Positions 29,398 through 39,844 of a stretch of DNA of 64,000 nucleotides are shown one piece after another. How positions within the stretch are numbered: position 1 is the stretch's first letter; every line of letters starts with the position of its first letter. Location: contig QCCO01000003.1 in assembly GCA_003278895.1 (NCBI GenBank), forward strand, positions 1 through 64,000, in the 5' to 3' direction. This DNA comes from Prochlorococcus sp. AG-347-L19 (GTDB taxonomy: Bacteria; Cyanobacteriota; Cyanobacteriia; PCC-6307; Cyanobiaceae). The notes under the pieces are model-generated. The model ran no database searches. It was not told the DNA's origin and worked only from the letters and a program-made list of their open reading frames with translations. Made by a program: the position numbers and the translations under genes.

Positions 29398-30122
29398 AAA
29401 AAATTAGGCTTCTTTTTTTCTATTATCCAATATTTTTTATCTTTAGGAATCAATCTCCAATTACGCCATTCAAAAAGTGAATATTGTTTTATCTTTAAGT
29501 GGTTTTCATCACCTAATAAGGTTTCTAGTTCAGGTGAACTTAACAGGTACTTTTTTTCTGCAAATTTTTGAATTAATTCATTGCGGGAAAATAATTCCTG
29601 AATTTCTACAGGTGCATTTTTTTCAAAAAAATCAACTGAGGATTCTATTTTTTTTAAGTTACTTTCTAAAGATATACCTTTGCTATAGTTGGTTGCGATT
29701 TTATCAACTCTATCATTTTGTTTGTCACCACTATGACCCTTAACATATTCCATTACAAGGCCATTAATTCTTAATTGATCAATTTTTTGCCATAAGTCAA
29801 GATTTTGAACTGATTTTCCTGAGCTTGTTTTCCATCCATTTCTCTTCCAATTAGTAATCCATTTTGTATAACCTTCTATGACATATTTACTATCAGTTCT
29901 TAATTTAAAGTTTTCCTTTAATTTATAGGTTTTTAATTTCTCAAGTGTTTTTATAGCCGCAGTGAGTTCCATTCTATTATTGGTAGTATTTTGCTCGGAA
30001 CCACCTATTTCTAATTCACTTTTGTCGTCAAAAATTATTAGACCACCCCAACCACCTGGACCTGGATTACCACTGCAGGCACCATCAGTTGCAGCTTCAA
30101 TTGCAATACTATCAATATTCAT
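29394..30122 (-). CDS. rnhA: Ribonuclease HI with a C-terminal extension
   Basis: This enzyme cuts the RNA strand of RNA-DNA hybrids. All catalytic residues are visible: D13 in TDGACSGNPGPGGWGG, E52 in NRMELTAA, D77 in RTDSKYVIEG, H130 in KGHSGDKQND and D140. The RNase H fold ends near residue 150, as in the 155-residue E. coli enzyme, but this protein has 242 residues. The extra 90 or so residues include LLSSPELETLLGD and SLFEWRNWRLIPKDKKYW, which I do not recognise as a named domain. It is upstream of and overlaps pyrD, and lies just downstream of the rplL hairpin. Confidence 0.94.
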   Translation of the reverse strand: MNIDSIAIEAATDGACSGNPGPGGWGGLIIFDDKSELEIGGSEQNTTNNRMELTAAIKTLEKLKTYKLKENFKLRTDSKYVIEGYTKWITNWKRNGWKTSSGKSVQNLDLWQKIDQLRINGLVMEYVKGHSGDKQNDRVDKIATNYSKGISLESNLKKIESSVDFFEKNAPVEIQELFSRNELIQKFAEKKYLLSSPELETLLGDENHLKIKQYSLFEWRNWRLIPKDKKYWIIEKKKPNFL

Positions 30123-30130
30123 AATTTTTG

Positions 30131-30156
30131 AAGCCGATATTAAAGTCTATCGGCTT
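30131..30156 (-). terminator. Hairpin at the end of the rplJ-rplL transcript
   Basis: AAGCCGATA (30131-30139) is complementary to TATCGGCTT (30148-30156), giving a 9-bp stem with an 8-base loop. It sits between the rplL stop (30171) and the rnhA start (30122). There is no run of U after the stem on the minus strand, so it may be a processing or attenuation hairpin rather than a full intrinsic terminator. Confidence 0.55.
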
Positions 30157-30170
30157 GAAAAAATATTCTC

Positions 30171-30566
30171 TTACTTAAGTGTAACTTTACCGCCAGCTTC
30201 TTCAATCTCTTTCTTTAAAGATTCGGCATCTGCTTTAGCAATTCCTTCTTTTACTGTTTTTGGTGCAGATTCAACAAGTGCTTTTGCATCGCCAAGACCT
30301 AGACCAGTTGCATTTCTTACAACCTTAAGTACTTTGATTTTTGCAGCTGCATCAAAGCTTTCTAGAACTACATCAAATTCAGTTTTTTCTTCTGCAGCGC
30401 CACCATCTGCGTCACCGCCAGCTGCTCCAGGAGCTGCCATTACTACACCTGCAGAAGCTGCAGCAGATACACCAAAAGCCTCTTCAATTTGTTTTACAAG
30501 CTCAGATGCTTCTAAAAGTGATAGAGATTTTAATGATTCAAGAATTTCTTCAGTTTTTGCGGACAT
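30171..30566 (-). CDS. rplL: 50S ribosomal protein L7/L12
   Basis: The 131-residue protein has the short N-terminal dimerisation helix ([29 protein letters not shown]), an Ala/Gly-rich hinge at about residues 35-60, and the C-terminal factor-binding domain ending [15 protein letters not shown]-like with [30 protein letters not shown] is the conserved core. It forms the stalk that recruits translation GTPases. It follows rplJ by 28 bases, the standard order. Its hinge makes this stretch locally richer in GC than the neighbours. Confidence 0.97.
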
Positions 30567-30594
30567 TTTCTTAAAAGTTAATTAGGTTTGAAAT

Positions 30595-31122
30595 TTAGGA
30601 TTCTGATTTTTCAGAATGTTGTTTAAGTGATCTAGCAAGTCCAGAAGGTACTTCATTAATAGAGATCGCAATTTTTGTTGCAACGCCATTAAGAGCGCCA
30701 GCAATTTTTGCCATCAATACTTCTTTAGATGGAAGACTTGCAATTTCTTTTATTTCAGAATCGCTAAGAAGTCTGCCTTCAAATAAAGCTCCTTTGGTTT
30801 CGGATTTTTTGGTGTCTTTTTGAAAAGATTGGATAGCTTTTACAGCACCACCAACATCTTCTTTGATTAAGACAAAAGCATTTGTTCCGGTCAGTAAAGA
30901 TTCAAGATCGTTCCAATTACTTTCTCCATCAATAGCTTTACGCATTAATGAGTTTTTAGTAACTTTGCAAATGCCATTAGTTGTTTGCAATCTAGATCGC
31001 AAATCTGACATTTCTTTGATAGTTAAACCTTTATAGTCAAGAACTACAGCCATTTCCGAGTCGTTTAATAGAGATTTAATCTCAGAAACGATTTGTTGCT
31101 TATTCTCTAGTGTTCGGCCCAT
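30595..31122 (-). CDS. rplJ: 50S ribosomal protein L10
   Basis: The 175-residue protein begins [19 protein letters not shown] and continues with [21 protein letters not shown] and [12 protein letters not shown], the conserved L10 core that binds 23S rRNA and carries the L7/L12 dimers through its C-terminal helix. L10 also represses its own operon by binding its leader RNA in many bacteria, and such a leader lies just upstream here. Confidence 0.97.
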   Translation of the reverse strand: MGRTLENKQQIVSEIKSLLNDSEMAVVLDYKGLTIKEMSDLRSRLQTTNGICKVTKNSLMRKAIDGESNWNDLESLLTGTNAFVLIKEDVGGAVKAIQSFQKDTKKSETKGALFEGRLLSDSEIKEIASLPSKEVLMAKIAGALNGVATKIAISINEVPSGLARSLKQHSEKSES

Positions 31123-31312
31123 TGATGTTTTTTGGATCGTAATTTAGGGAGAGCAGGAAATGCGGCAAAGTCCTTTTAAAGAGGCCGCTTTTATTAGATC
31201 CAAAAAGAAATAATTTAAGACGAGTCCTCGGTAGGAATTAAAAATTTAGAACAACTAAATCAACCTACTTTCTTTGGCCGTATTATTGCAATTAAAATTA
31301 TACTACAAAGCG
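31123..31312 (-). promoter_or_regulatory. L10 leader region of the rplJ-rplL mRNA
   Basis: The 190 bases between rplA and rplJ hold nested inverted repeats on the minus strand. The outer arms are TTTTTTGGATC (31128-31138) and GATCCAAAAA (31197-31206). An inner stem pairs GCGGC (31162-31166) with GCCGC (31184-31188), and a small CGAG/CTCG stem lies further upstream near 31220. The position and layout match the ribosomal L10 leader through which L10(L12)4 represses translation. Exact agreement with the Rfam model was not tested. Confidence 0.7.
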
Positions 31313-32020
31313 CTAACCTTCCGGTTGGTAATCTTGTACAGCATTTATATCTACTTGAACTGAAGGCCCCATTGTTGAAGTTACATAAAAAGTTTTCCAA
31401 TACTTTCCCTTAGCTCCACTTGGTTTATTTTTATCAATTGATTCTTGTAAGGTTTTTAAATTGTCAAATAGAGCCTCTTTTGTGAAACTTGCTTTTCCAA
31501 AGCGGACATGAACGATTCCAGCTTTATCTGCTCTAAATTCGAGCTTACCAGCTTTGAATTCTTTTATTGCATTAGCAATGTCATTAGTTACTGTCCCAGC
31601 TTTAGGATTAGGCATTAAACCTCTAGGTCCTAAAACTCTTCCTAATTTTGCAACCTTTGGCATCATATCTGGAGTTGCAATAAGAAGATCAAACTCCATA
31701 TTTCCTTTGTTGATGCTTTCCACAAGATCTTCTTCGCCAAATAAGTCTGCACCGGCAGCCTTAGCTTTCGATACATTCTCACCGCTCGTGATTACTGCAA
31801 TTTTGATGCTTTGGCCAGTACCATGTGGTAATGCAACAGTGGTCCTTAATTGTTGATCTGTATATTTTGGATCAATACCTAAACGTATATGTGCTTCAAT
31901 AGTTTCATCAAATTTTGCATTAGCATTTTCCTTGATAATACTTAGAGCTTCAAGTGGTGCGTAAATGCGATCTTCTATCTTAGTTGATAGAGCCGCCATT
32001 CTTTTGGATAGTTTTTTCAT
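31313..32020 (-). CDS. rplA: 50S ribosomal protein L1
   Basis: The 235-residue protein has [49 protein letters not shown] and [19 protein letters not shown], standard L1 signatures. L1 binds 23S rRNA near the E site and, in many bacteria, represses the L11-L1 mRNA. It follows rplK by 66 bases. Confidence 0.98.
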   Translation of the reverse strand: MKKLSKRMAALSTKIEDRIYAPLEALSIIKENANAKFDETIEAHIRLGIDPKYTDQQLRTTVALPHGTGQSIKIAVITSGENVSKAKAAGADLFGEEDLVESINKGNMEFDLLIATPDMMPKVAKLGRVLGPRGLMPNPKAGTVTNDIANAIKEFKAGKLEFRADKAGIVHVRFGKASFTKEALFDNLKTLQESIDKNKPSGAKGKYWKTFYVTSTMGPSVQVDINAVQDYQPEG

Positions 32021-32086
32021 AATAATATTGGGTGCAAACGGTTATTAACTAACCTCCCCTAAATAGTGAGAAATTTTGTATTGAAC

Positions 32087-32512
32087 TCAATCAGTGATAG
32101 AGACGCCCATATTACGAGCAGTACCCTCAATCACTTTCATTGCTGATTCAACACTTGAACAGTTTAGATCAGGAAGCTTAGTTTTGGCTATTTCTTCTAA
32201 TTGAGCTTTACTTATATTCCCAACAGAGCCTTTTGCGGATTCACCTGATCCTTTTTCTATCCCAGCTGCTTTTGTTATTAAGACAGAAGCAGGAGGTGTT
32301 TTTGTGATAAAAGTAAAGCTTCTATCTTCAAAAACAGAAATCTCGACTGGAATTACAAAACCTGCTTTATCTTGTGTTCTTGCGTTGTATTCTTTGCAAA
32401 ATGCCATGATATTGACACCATGTTGTCCTAAAGCTGGCCCTACAGGAGGAGCAGGATTTGCTTTGCCTGCTTGTAGAGCAAGCTTGATAACTGCAACAAT
32501 TTTTTTTGCCAT
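32087..32512 (-). CDS. rplK: 50S ribosomal protein L11
   Basis: The 141-residue protein starts [43 protein letters not shown], the textbook L11 N-terminal domain, and keeps the C-terminal rRNA-binding domain with [15 protein letters not shown]. It forms the GTPase-associated centre with 23S rRNA helices 43-44. It lies 67 bases downstream of nusG. Confidence 0.98.
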   Translation of the reverse strand: MAKKIVAVIKLALQAGKANPAPPVGPALGQHGVNIMAFCKEYNARTQDKAGFVIPVEISVFEDRSFTFITKTPPASVLITKAAGIEKGSGESAKGSVGNISKAQLEEIAKTKLPDLNCSSVESAMKVIEGTARNMGVSITD

Positions 32513-32579
32513 TAGATTAGAGAATTTAAGCTGAAGTAGAAAATCATAATTTTACTCGATAAACAGGAACAATTAGAAA

Positions 32580-33191
32580 TTAATTTTGTTTATTGATTTG
32601 GGAGAATTCTAATTCTACAGGAGTCTCGCGCCCAAATATTGAAAGTAGTGCTTTTAATTTATTTCTTTCTCCGGAAACTTCTATAACTTCTCCTTGGAAA
32701 TCCTTGAATGGACCACTAGTTACAATGATTCTATCTTTTTCTTCAATATCTAACTTGATTACAGCTTTTTTCTCTGATGCGCGCTTAAAGATTCTATTAA
32801 CTTCTTGTCTTGATAATGGTCGAGGTTTGATATGACCTCGCGATCTTCCACTGCCTCTACCGTCTTCAGCACCGACAAAGTTAATTACATTTGGAGTACT
32901 TTTTACGGCCATCATTGTATCTTCGTCCAAAATCATTCTTACGAGCACATAACCTGGAAAAACTTTTTCTTCAGTAGTTTGTCTACTTCCATCTTTTTTT
33001 AACTTAATTCCAGGAGTTTGTGGGATTTCAATTTCAATAATTCGGTTATTAACACCTAAAGTTACTGATCTCTGTTCAAGAGTCGCTTTTACTTTTTTCT
33101 CACAGCTTGATGCTACTTGAACTGCGTACCATCTTGCGATGCTTGTATTTGCTTTTGAAGAAGCAAGGCTTGTGGTCAATTCATTACTCAT
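32580..33191 (-). CDS. nusG: Transcription termination/antitermination factor NusG
   Basis: The 203-residue protein has the NGN domain (RWYAVQVASSCEKKVKATLEQR and VFPGYVLVRMILDEDT) and a C-terminal KOW domain (DRIIVTSGPFKDFQGEVIEVSGERNKLKALLSIFGRETPVELEF). NusG binds RNA polymerase and couples to Rho or the ribosome. A basic linker, GSGRSRGHIKPRPLSRQ, separates the domains. Placement between secE and rplK is the bacterial norm. Confidence 0.97.
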   Translation of the reverse strand: MSNELTTSLASSKANTSIARWYAVQVASSCEKKVKATLEQRSVTLGVNNRIIEIEIPQTPGIKLKKDGSRQTTEEKVFPGYVLVRMILDEDTMMAVKSTPNVINFVGAEDGRGSGRSRGHIKPRPLSRQEVNRIFKRASEKKAVIKLDIEEKDRIIVTSGPFKDFQGEVIEVSGERNKLKALLSIFGRETPVELEFSQINKQN

Positions 33192-33242
33192 TTTTTTCTG
33201 GAATCTTAATTAAGATTTTATTAATGGATATTCAGGGATAAT

Positions 33243-33485
33243 TCAACCAAAAATTAGCGAGGCTGCCCATCCATAGAATCTGCTGACAGATGCAATTGCT
33301 GCTGCAGAAAAGGATACCATAATTATAACCGCTACTGATTCGCTAAAAAGTTGTTGTTTGTTTGGCCACACGACAAGTTTAAGCTCATCGTAGGTAGATC
33401 TAAAAAAATTATTCTTTTTTTTAGGCTCTTCAATTTCAGGAGAATCCTTTTTAAGAGGCTCTTTATTAGTAGTAGGACTTGTCAC
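33243..33485 (-). CDS. secE: Preprotein translocase subunit SecE
   Basis: The 80-residue protein has a charged N-terminal half, the conserved FFRSTYDELKLVVWPNKQQL amphipathic helix, and one C-terminal transmembrane helix (VAVIIMVSFSAAAIASVSRFYGWAASLIFG). SecE clamps SecY in the Sec channel. It is the first gene of the secE-nusG-rplK-rplA-rplJ-rplL block, 51 bases upstream of nusG. Confidence 0.95.
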   Translation of the reverse strand: MTSPTTNKEPLKKDSPEIEEPKKKNNFFRSTYDELKLVVWPNKQQLFSESVAVIIMVSFSAAAIASVSRFYGWAASLIFG

Positions 33486-33546
33486 AAAAATTTTTTTGAA
33501 ATTAAGCTTTACGCTTTAATTTTATTTTAGCTTATCGATTTACTCC

Positions 33547-36303
33547 TCAGCTAGGTTTGAAAACGATCTCATCTTTTTTAGCGGGGTTAAGTTTAATTGC
33601 GATATTTTTTTTGTTTTTAAAGTTATCCTCTAAAAGTTTTGCAGCTAGGGGATTTTCTATTTGTCTTCTAAGTTCCCTGCTAAGTGGTCTGGCTCCATAT
33701 TCAGGTTCGTAAGAATCATTCGCAATTTTATTTATAACTTTTTTGTCTATAGCGATATTTATTTTCTGCTCAAGGAGTAGGTTTTTTAAATCTTCTGTTT
33801 GTAGAATGATTATTTTTTGAAGTTCATCAATAGATAATGGATCAAACTTTACCACTTCGTCAATTCTATTTAAAAATTCAGGTCTAAAAATTGAAGACAA
33901 TGCATTACTAATTGAATCATCTAGAGTTTGTTGATCTTTTTCTAACTTTCCCTCACTTTTAGAAATCTTTTGTGAATACTCCAGTATAGATTTACCAGCT
34001 AGGTTACTTGTCATAATGATTACCGTATTTTTGAAATCTACGGTCCTTCCTTGAGAGTCTGTTAATCTTCCTTCATCTAAGACTTGCAAAAGGATATTAA
34101 ATACTTCTGCATGCGCTTTTTCTATCTCATCAAGAAGTATTACTGAATAGGGTTTACGTCTTACAGCTTCAGTCAATTGACCTCCCTCTTCATAACCAAC
34201 ATAACCTGGGGGAGCTCCTAAAAGTCTTGCTACGGCATTTTTCTCCATATATTCACTCATGTCTAATCTTAAAAGTGCGTCTTCTTCATCAAATAAAGCT
34301 GTTGCAAGAGATTTTGCTAATTCTGTTTTACCAACACCAGTAGGACCCATAAATAAAAAAGATCCAATAGGTCTTTTAGGACTTTTCATACCAACTCGAG
34401 CTCTTCTAATTGCAGCAGAAACAGCTTCAATGGCTTTTTCTTGTCCAATAACTTTTTCACTTAGTTCTTTTTCTAGATTGACTAATTTCTTACGTTCATT
34501 TGAAACTACTTTAGAAATTGGAATACCTGTGATTTTTGATATAACATCTGCAATATCATCAGGTTCAACTTGATATTTAAAAGGGAAATTTCTATTTTTC
34601 TTTATTTTATTAAAGTTCTCTTCAACTTTTTGTATGTCATTCTCTATTTCACTTAACTCTTCTTCAAGCTTTTCTAAATAATCTAGATCATTTTCAGTTT
34701 CGGGATTTGATTTATCTTTAATTTGTTTGGTTAGCTTATCTTCTTCTTTCATTAAAATAGATAATTCCTCCATTTCTTCACGCAAATTGTTCCAATTTTC
34801 CAAAAGAACATTCAATTTTGCCTCTGATTGTTGTTTATTATTCAATAGTTTTTCTTGAGCTTCGATATTTTCTCCTTGCAAATTATTCAATTTTTCATCA
34901 ATAGTATTAAGTTTGTTTTCTTGTTGGAGAATGATTTGAGGCATATTATTAGACTCGATTTTCAATTGTGCAGCTGCTTCATCAATTAAATCTATTGCAC
35001 TTTCAGGGAGACATTTATCGCTGATGTATCTATCGGCTAATTTTGCGGAATAGTTTACAGCCTCTTCAGAAATTTTTATGCCATGATGTAATTCATATTT
35101 CTTTTTGATCCCTTGTAATATTTTTGCGCTTAATTCTACTGAAGGTTCATTAACTGCTATCTTTTGAAAGCAATTATTTAATGCCTGATCTTTTTCAATA
35201 GTTTCACGAAATTTCTCAGGTGTTGCTGTACCTATACATCTAAGTTCTCCTTCAGCTAGTAAAGGTTTTAAGATATTACTGATGTTGGTAGAAGATCTGT
35301 CAGAACTTAATATTGAGTGAATTTCATCAATAAATAGAATCATTCCTTGGTTTGGATTATTTAGTTCTTGCATTATTAAGCTTAGTCTTTCTTCTAGTTG
35401 ACCTCTAAATTTGGTCCCAGAAACTAATGCACCTAAGTCAAGTGAAATAATTTTTAAATCCTTTAAAGTATCAGGAACTTTTTTGTCTACAATTAATTGA
35501 GCAAGTAATTTTGCAATTGAGGTTTTACCAACTCCAGGATTGCCAATAAGTATAGGGTTATTTTTGTTCCTTCTGCAGAGTACCCTCATTAAATTATTGA
35601 TCTCATTTTCTCTTCCTAAAACTGGATCCAGTAATCCTTTTTTAGCTGATTCTGTTAAATCTTTTCCATAAATTGAAAGAACATTTTCATCTTTTCCAAC
35701 TTGTTTTTTGCTTTCAATTTGAAGTTCACTTTTCGGTAATGGAACAATAGCTTTTTTCAATTTTTCTTCTTTAACTAAAGTTTTTTTCTCTGATTCAAAA
35801 TTAGATTGATTATTTATTTCAAATACATTTCCATAATTAAAAGAATCTTTTGATTGATTAATATTTGGGTAAAACTTTAATTCTTCCTCTAATTTTTCTA
35901 TTGAAAGGTTTCCTTCTTCAAAAACATAATTTCCAATTCTTAAATCTCTTCCAAGAGCAATTAGTAAATGAGGGATTTCTATTAATCTCGATCCCCATTG
36001 AGTTTTAATCTGATTCGCGTTATCTAATAAAATTTCTAAATCTTCTCCGATAGTAAAAATATCTGACTCATTTGTTGGGGTCTCTTCTAAAAAATCTTCT
36101 GTTATGTCTAAAACTGTATCTTGGTCGATGGATAATTTTTCAATGAAAGCAAAGAATTCACTTGATGTGAACAATGTATGAATTATGTGTTCAATATTAA
36201 ATTCACTATGATCCCATTTTTTTGCGGTTTCTTCCCCTAATAGAAGAAGGTTCCAACTGATATCGCTAAATAGTTCAGGACTGGATGTAAGCGTTTCTCT
36301 CAT
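33547..36303 (-). CDS. clpB: ClpB-like AAA+ disaggregase (second, divergent ClpB type)
   Basis: This 918-residue Hsp100 has two AAA+ modules: GNPGVGKTSIAKLLAQ and FIDEIHSI in the first, GPTGVGKTELAKSLA and LLDEIEKAH in the second. A coiled-coil middle domain of roughly 130 residues lies between them, close to ClpB size and longer than in ClpC. I see no IGF/LGF ClpP-docking loop in the second module, which argues for disaggregation rather than proteolysis. The N-terminal domain (about residues 1-150) is unlike the usual ClpB N-domain, so this may be the ClpB2-type paralogue of cyanobacteria. It is upstream of secE and divergent from eno. Confidence 0.88.
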   Translation of the reverse strand: MRETLTSSPELFSDISWNLLLLGEETAKKWDHSEFNIEHIIHTLFTSSEFFAFIEKLSIDQDTVLDITEDFLEETPTNESDIFTIGEDLEILLDNANQIKTQWGSRLIEIPHLLIALGRDLRIGNYVFEEGNLSIEKLEEELKFYPNINQSKDSFNYGNVFEINNQSNFESEKKTLVKEEKLKKAIVPLPKSELQIESKKQVGKDENVLSIYGKDLTESAKKGLLDPVLGRENEINNLMRVLCRRNKNNPILIGNPGVGKTSIAKLLAQLIVDKKVPDTLKDLKIISLDLGALVSGTKFRGQLEERLSLIMQELNNPNQGMILFIDEIHSILSSDRSSTNISNILKPLLAEGELRCIGTATPEKFRETIEKDQALNNCFQKIAVNEPSVELSAKILQGIKKKYELHHGIKISEEAVNYSAKLADRYISDKCLPESAIDLIDEAAAQLKIESNNMPQIILQQENKLNTIDEKLNNLQGENIEAQEKLLNNKQQSEAKLNVLLENWNNLREEMEELSILMKEEDKLTKQIKDKSNPETENDLDYLEKLEEELSEIENDIQKVEENFNKIKKNRNFPFKYQVEPDDIADVISKITGIPISKVVSNERKKLVNLEKELSEKVIGQEKAIEAVSAAIRRARVGMKSPKRPIGSFLFMGPTGVGKTELAKSLATALFDEEDALLRLDMSEYMEKNAVARLLGAPPGYVGYEEGGQLTEAVRRKPYSVILLDEIEKAHAEVFNILLQVLDEGRLTDSQGRTVDFKNTVIIMTSNLAGKSILEYSQKISKSEGKLEKDQQTLDDSISNALSSIFRPEFLNRIDEVVKFDPLSIDELQKIIILQTEDLKNLLLEQKINIAIDKKVINKIANDSYEPEYGARPLSRELRRQIENPLAAKLLEDNFKNKKNIAIKLNPAKKDEIVFKPS

Positions 36304-36388
36304 AAACTATAAAACTACAGTTGATTATTAATTAATATTCTAAATAGGATCTGCATTAATAATCATCCAATAATTTTCAAATTGTAAG

Positions 36389-36463
36389 ATGAATTTCAAA
36401 AATAATATTATGAGAGGGGTTGCAGGGACTTTGGAATTAATAAAAGAGTTAACTAATATCTAA
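36389..36463 (+). CDS. Possible 24-codon small ORF upstream of eno
   Basis: In the 262-base divergent gap between the clpB-like gene and eno, an ATG at 36389 opens 24 codons ending in TAA; the last 17 read MRGVAGTLELIKELTNI from a second ATG at 36410. The stretch GAGAGGGGTTGCAGGGACT inside it is clearly less AT-rich than the surrounding DNA, suggesting constraint. There is no obvious ribosome binding site and I do not recognise the peptide. It could instead be part of a leader or small RNA. Confidence 0.25.
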   Translation: MNFKNNIMRGVAGTLELIKELTNI

Positions 36464-36562
36464 ACTGTTATGAAACAAAAAAATTATAATTGTTTAACAT
36501 ATATATTTCAGATATTAGCCAAATAGTTCAGCTATTAATAGGATTTAAATAGTAATAATTAA

Positions 36563-37858
<1,296 letters not shown>

Positions 37859-37862
37859 TCTT

Positions 37863-39530
37863 TTAGCGCTTAAGTTTTTCTAAACGTGAGCCTTTTCTCA
37901 TACTTAATTGGCACTTTATCCAGTCAATACTTATTGGTAGTGCAAAAAAAAGTGGCAATAATGCAAAATTATTTTGTTTATTGGTTACAAGTAAAGCAGA
38001 TGCAATTGATAAGCTTCCTATAAGAATTGAATGGCCTAAAGTTTTTTGAGCAGTAAACATTTTTTTGAATTGCCTATCAGACTCTCCCATTCTTATTTGC
38101 AATTGTAAATCACCCTGCTCTAATCTTTCTAAACTTTCATCTATTCTTTTGGGAATCCCAACAGCTTTTGATCCTAGTTCACCTACTTGCCTTCCAAATT
38201 GGTTAATTAAATCGTTGGGAGTTTGATTATTCGAAGTCATAAGTTCTATTAAATAAGGCTTTGTAACTGATACAAGGTTAAACCCTGGATCAAGCATTCT
38301 ACCAACTCCTTCAAAAGTTGATAAAGCTCTCATCACAAAGATTAAATCTACTGGCAGTTGAAATGGTGTTTCATAAACAAGTTCGTATAAATCTCCAGAT
38401 AATTTTTCGATGATATTTGGACTAAATGGAGGAGTTAAGGCTTCTTTAAGCATCAATCTGACTAATCTTCTGACTGGTCCTACATCTATATCTTTTGAAA
38501 TTAGCCCAGCTTGTTGTAATTGACTAACAAGTGATGAGGCGTCTCTAAGAGCAGCCGCCTTAACCATCCCCCCTAATCTTGTTTGAAGATTGTTTGAGAT
38601 ATTGCCCATCATTCCAAAATCATAAAAAATCAATTTACCTTCATTTGAAACTGCTAGATTCCCTGGATGAGGGTCTGCATGAAAAAAACCATAGTTTACT
38701 AATTGTTTTAAATAGCTGATGGCACCTATTTCTGCAATTTTGGGTAAATCAATTTCTTGTGATTGTAATTTTTCTAAATCGCTTATTTTTGTTCCTTCTA
38801 AATAACTTAAACAAAGAACTTTTTCACTGCTCATATCCCAAATTACTTCAGGGACTTCAACATTTTCATCATCAAGAAATTGCTGTCTAAATCTTGCTGC
38901 ATATTGTGCTTCACAATTAAAATCAAGCTCTTTCATGAGAACTTTCCTACACTCTCTAGCAATTTCAACCCAGTTTCTACCTCGACTCCAATTCTTGTTT
39001 TTCTGTAACAATCCTGCTATTTGCTGCATTATGCCCAAATCGATAATAAACAATTCTTTTAAATTGGGTCTTTGAACTTTAAATACTACTTTCTTACCAT
39101 TTTTTAAAGTCGCTCTATGAACCTGAGCTAGTGATGCTGATCCAACCGGATCACATACTATTTGATCTATTTCATTAGACATAGACCCTAGTTCATCTCT
39201 TATAGTTTCTTCAACTTGCTCAAATAAAAAATTAGGAACTTGATCCTGCAATTTAGACAATTCCTGTATCCAGGTATTAGGAATCAAATCAGGTCTCGCT
39301 GATAATAATTGTCCAATTTTAATAAATGCTGAACCAAGCTTTATTAATTGATTAGTAAACCATCGAGCTCTTTTAATTTGGACCCTACTTTTTTCATTGC
39401 TTTTAGTTTGGAAAATTGTAAATCTAATATTATCTATCCACAAAATTGTTAAAAGCGAAATCAGAGTTATCCAAATAAGAAAGGCCCTCTTCAATTTTTT
39501 TAAACGATAATGAAAAATGTGATAACTCAT
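37863..39530 (-). CDS. ABC1/UbiB/COQ8-family atypical kinase-like protein
   Basis: The 555-residue protein has the family KxGQ segment FIKIGQLLSARPDLIP, the Ala-rich loop PVGSASLAQVHRA, KVVFKVQRPN with the ATP-site Lys, HADPHPGNLAV and a DFGMMG metal-binding motif. Hydrophobic helices lie near the N-terminus and at the C-terminus. In cyanobacteria and chloroplasts such ABC1 kinases are linked to prenylquinone metabolism and plastoglobule-type lipids. No specific substrate can be assigned. It overlaps the upstream small gene by 4 bases (ATGA). Confidence 0.9.
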   Translation of the reverse strand: MSYHIFHYRLKKLKRAFLIWITLISLLTILWIDNIRFTIFQTKSNEKSRVQIKRARWFTNQLIKLGSAFIKIGQLLSARPDLIPNTWIQELSKLQDQVPNFLFEQVEETIRDELGSMSNEIDQIVCDPVGSASLAQVHRATLKNGKKVVFKVQRPNLKELFIIDLGIMQQIAGLLQKNKNWSRGRNWVEIARECRKVLMKELDFNCEAQYAARFRQQFLDDENVEVPEVIWDMSSEKVLCLSYLEGTKISDLEKLQSQEIDLPKIAEIGAISYLKQLVNYGFFHADPHPGNLAVSNEGKLIFYDFGMMGNISNNLQTRLGGMVKAAALRDASSLVSQLQQAGLISKDIDVGPVRRLVRLMLKEALTPPFSPNIIEKLSGDLYELVYETPFQLPVDLIFVMRALSTFEGVGRMLDPGFNLVSVTKPYLIELMTSNNQTPNDLINQFGRQVGELGSKAVGIPKRIDESLERLEQGDLQLQIRMGESDRQFKKMFTAQKTLGHSILIGSLSIASALLVTNKQNNFALLPLFFALPISIDWIKCQLSMRKGSRLEKLKR

Positions 39531-39844
39531 TTAATTTGATTATTTATAGTTTTATTAAGGAGATCAATTTGCTTATTGATATCTTCAATTTCATTTAAAG
39601 CTTTTTTTATTTTGGAATCTTGATAAGTATTTGAGGACTTATTTTCTTGAATATTTTCCGCTTTTTCCATTCTTGAGGCTTCTTCGATTATGGATTCTTT
39701 CAAACTATCAAATTCTTTTTTGAGAATTTCTGGAGCATCCTGAGCAATATTTGTTGCTTCTTCAATTTTTTCAACTAATATATCGTTTAATTTTTCGGTT
39801 ACTTTCTTAATGGCAGCTTTTAAAAGGTAGTCAGAGTTGGTCAT
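39527..39844 (-). CDS. Hypothetical coiled-coil protein
   Basis: I do not recognise a family. The 105-residue protein is rich in Glu, Lys and Ile with heptad-like spacing over almost its whole length (for example KKVTEKLNDILVEKIEEA and LNEIEDINKQIDLLNKT), so it is probably a helical or coiled-coil protein with no membrane segment. It is translationally coupled to the ABC1/UbiB-like gene by a 4-base overlap, which suggests a joint role such as an adaptor. Its upstream region (253 bases to the reductase gene) holds only AT-rich sequence. Confidence 0.65.
   Translation of the reverse strand: MTNSDYLLKAAIKKVTEKLNDILVEKIEEATNIAQDAPEILKKEFDSLKESIIEEASRMEKAENIQENKSSNTYQDSKIKKALNEIEDINKQIDLLNKTINNQIK

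Noticed and set aside
29962-30585. Long plus-strand ORF of 207 codons across rnhA and rplL
   Set aside because: It is the antisense shadow of the rplL Ala/Gly-rich hinge, giving a Ser/Pro/Ala-rich translation without any domain.
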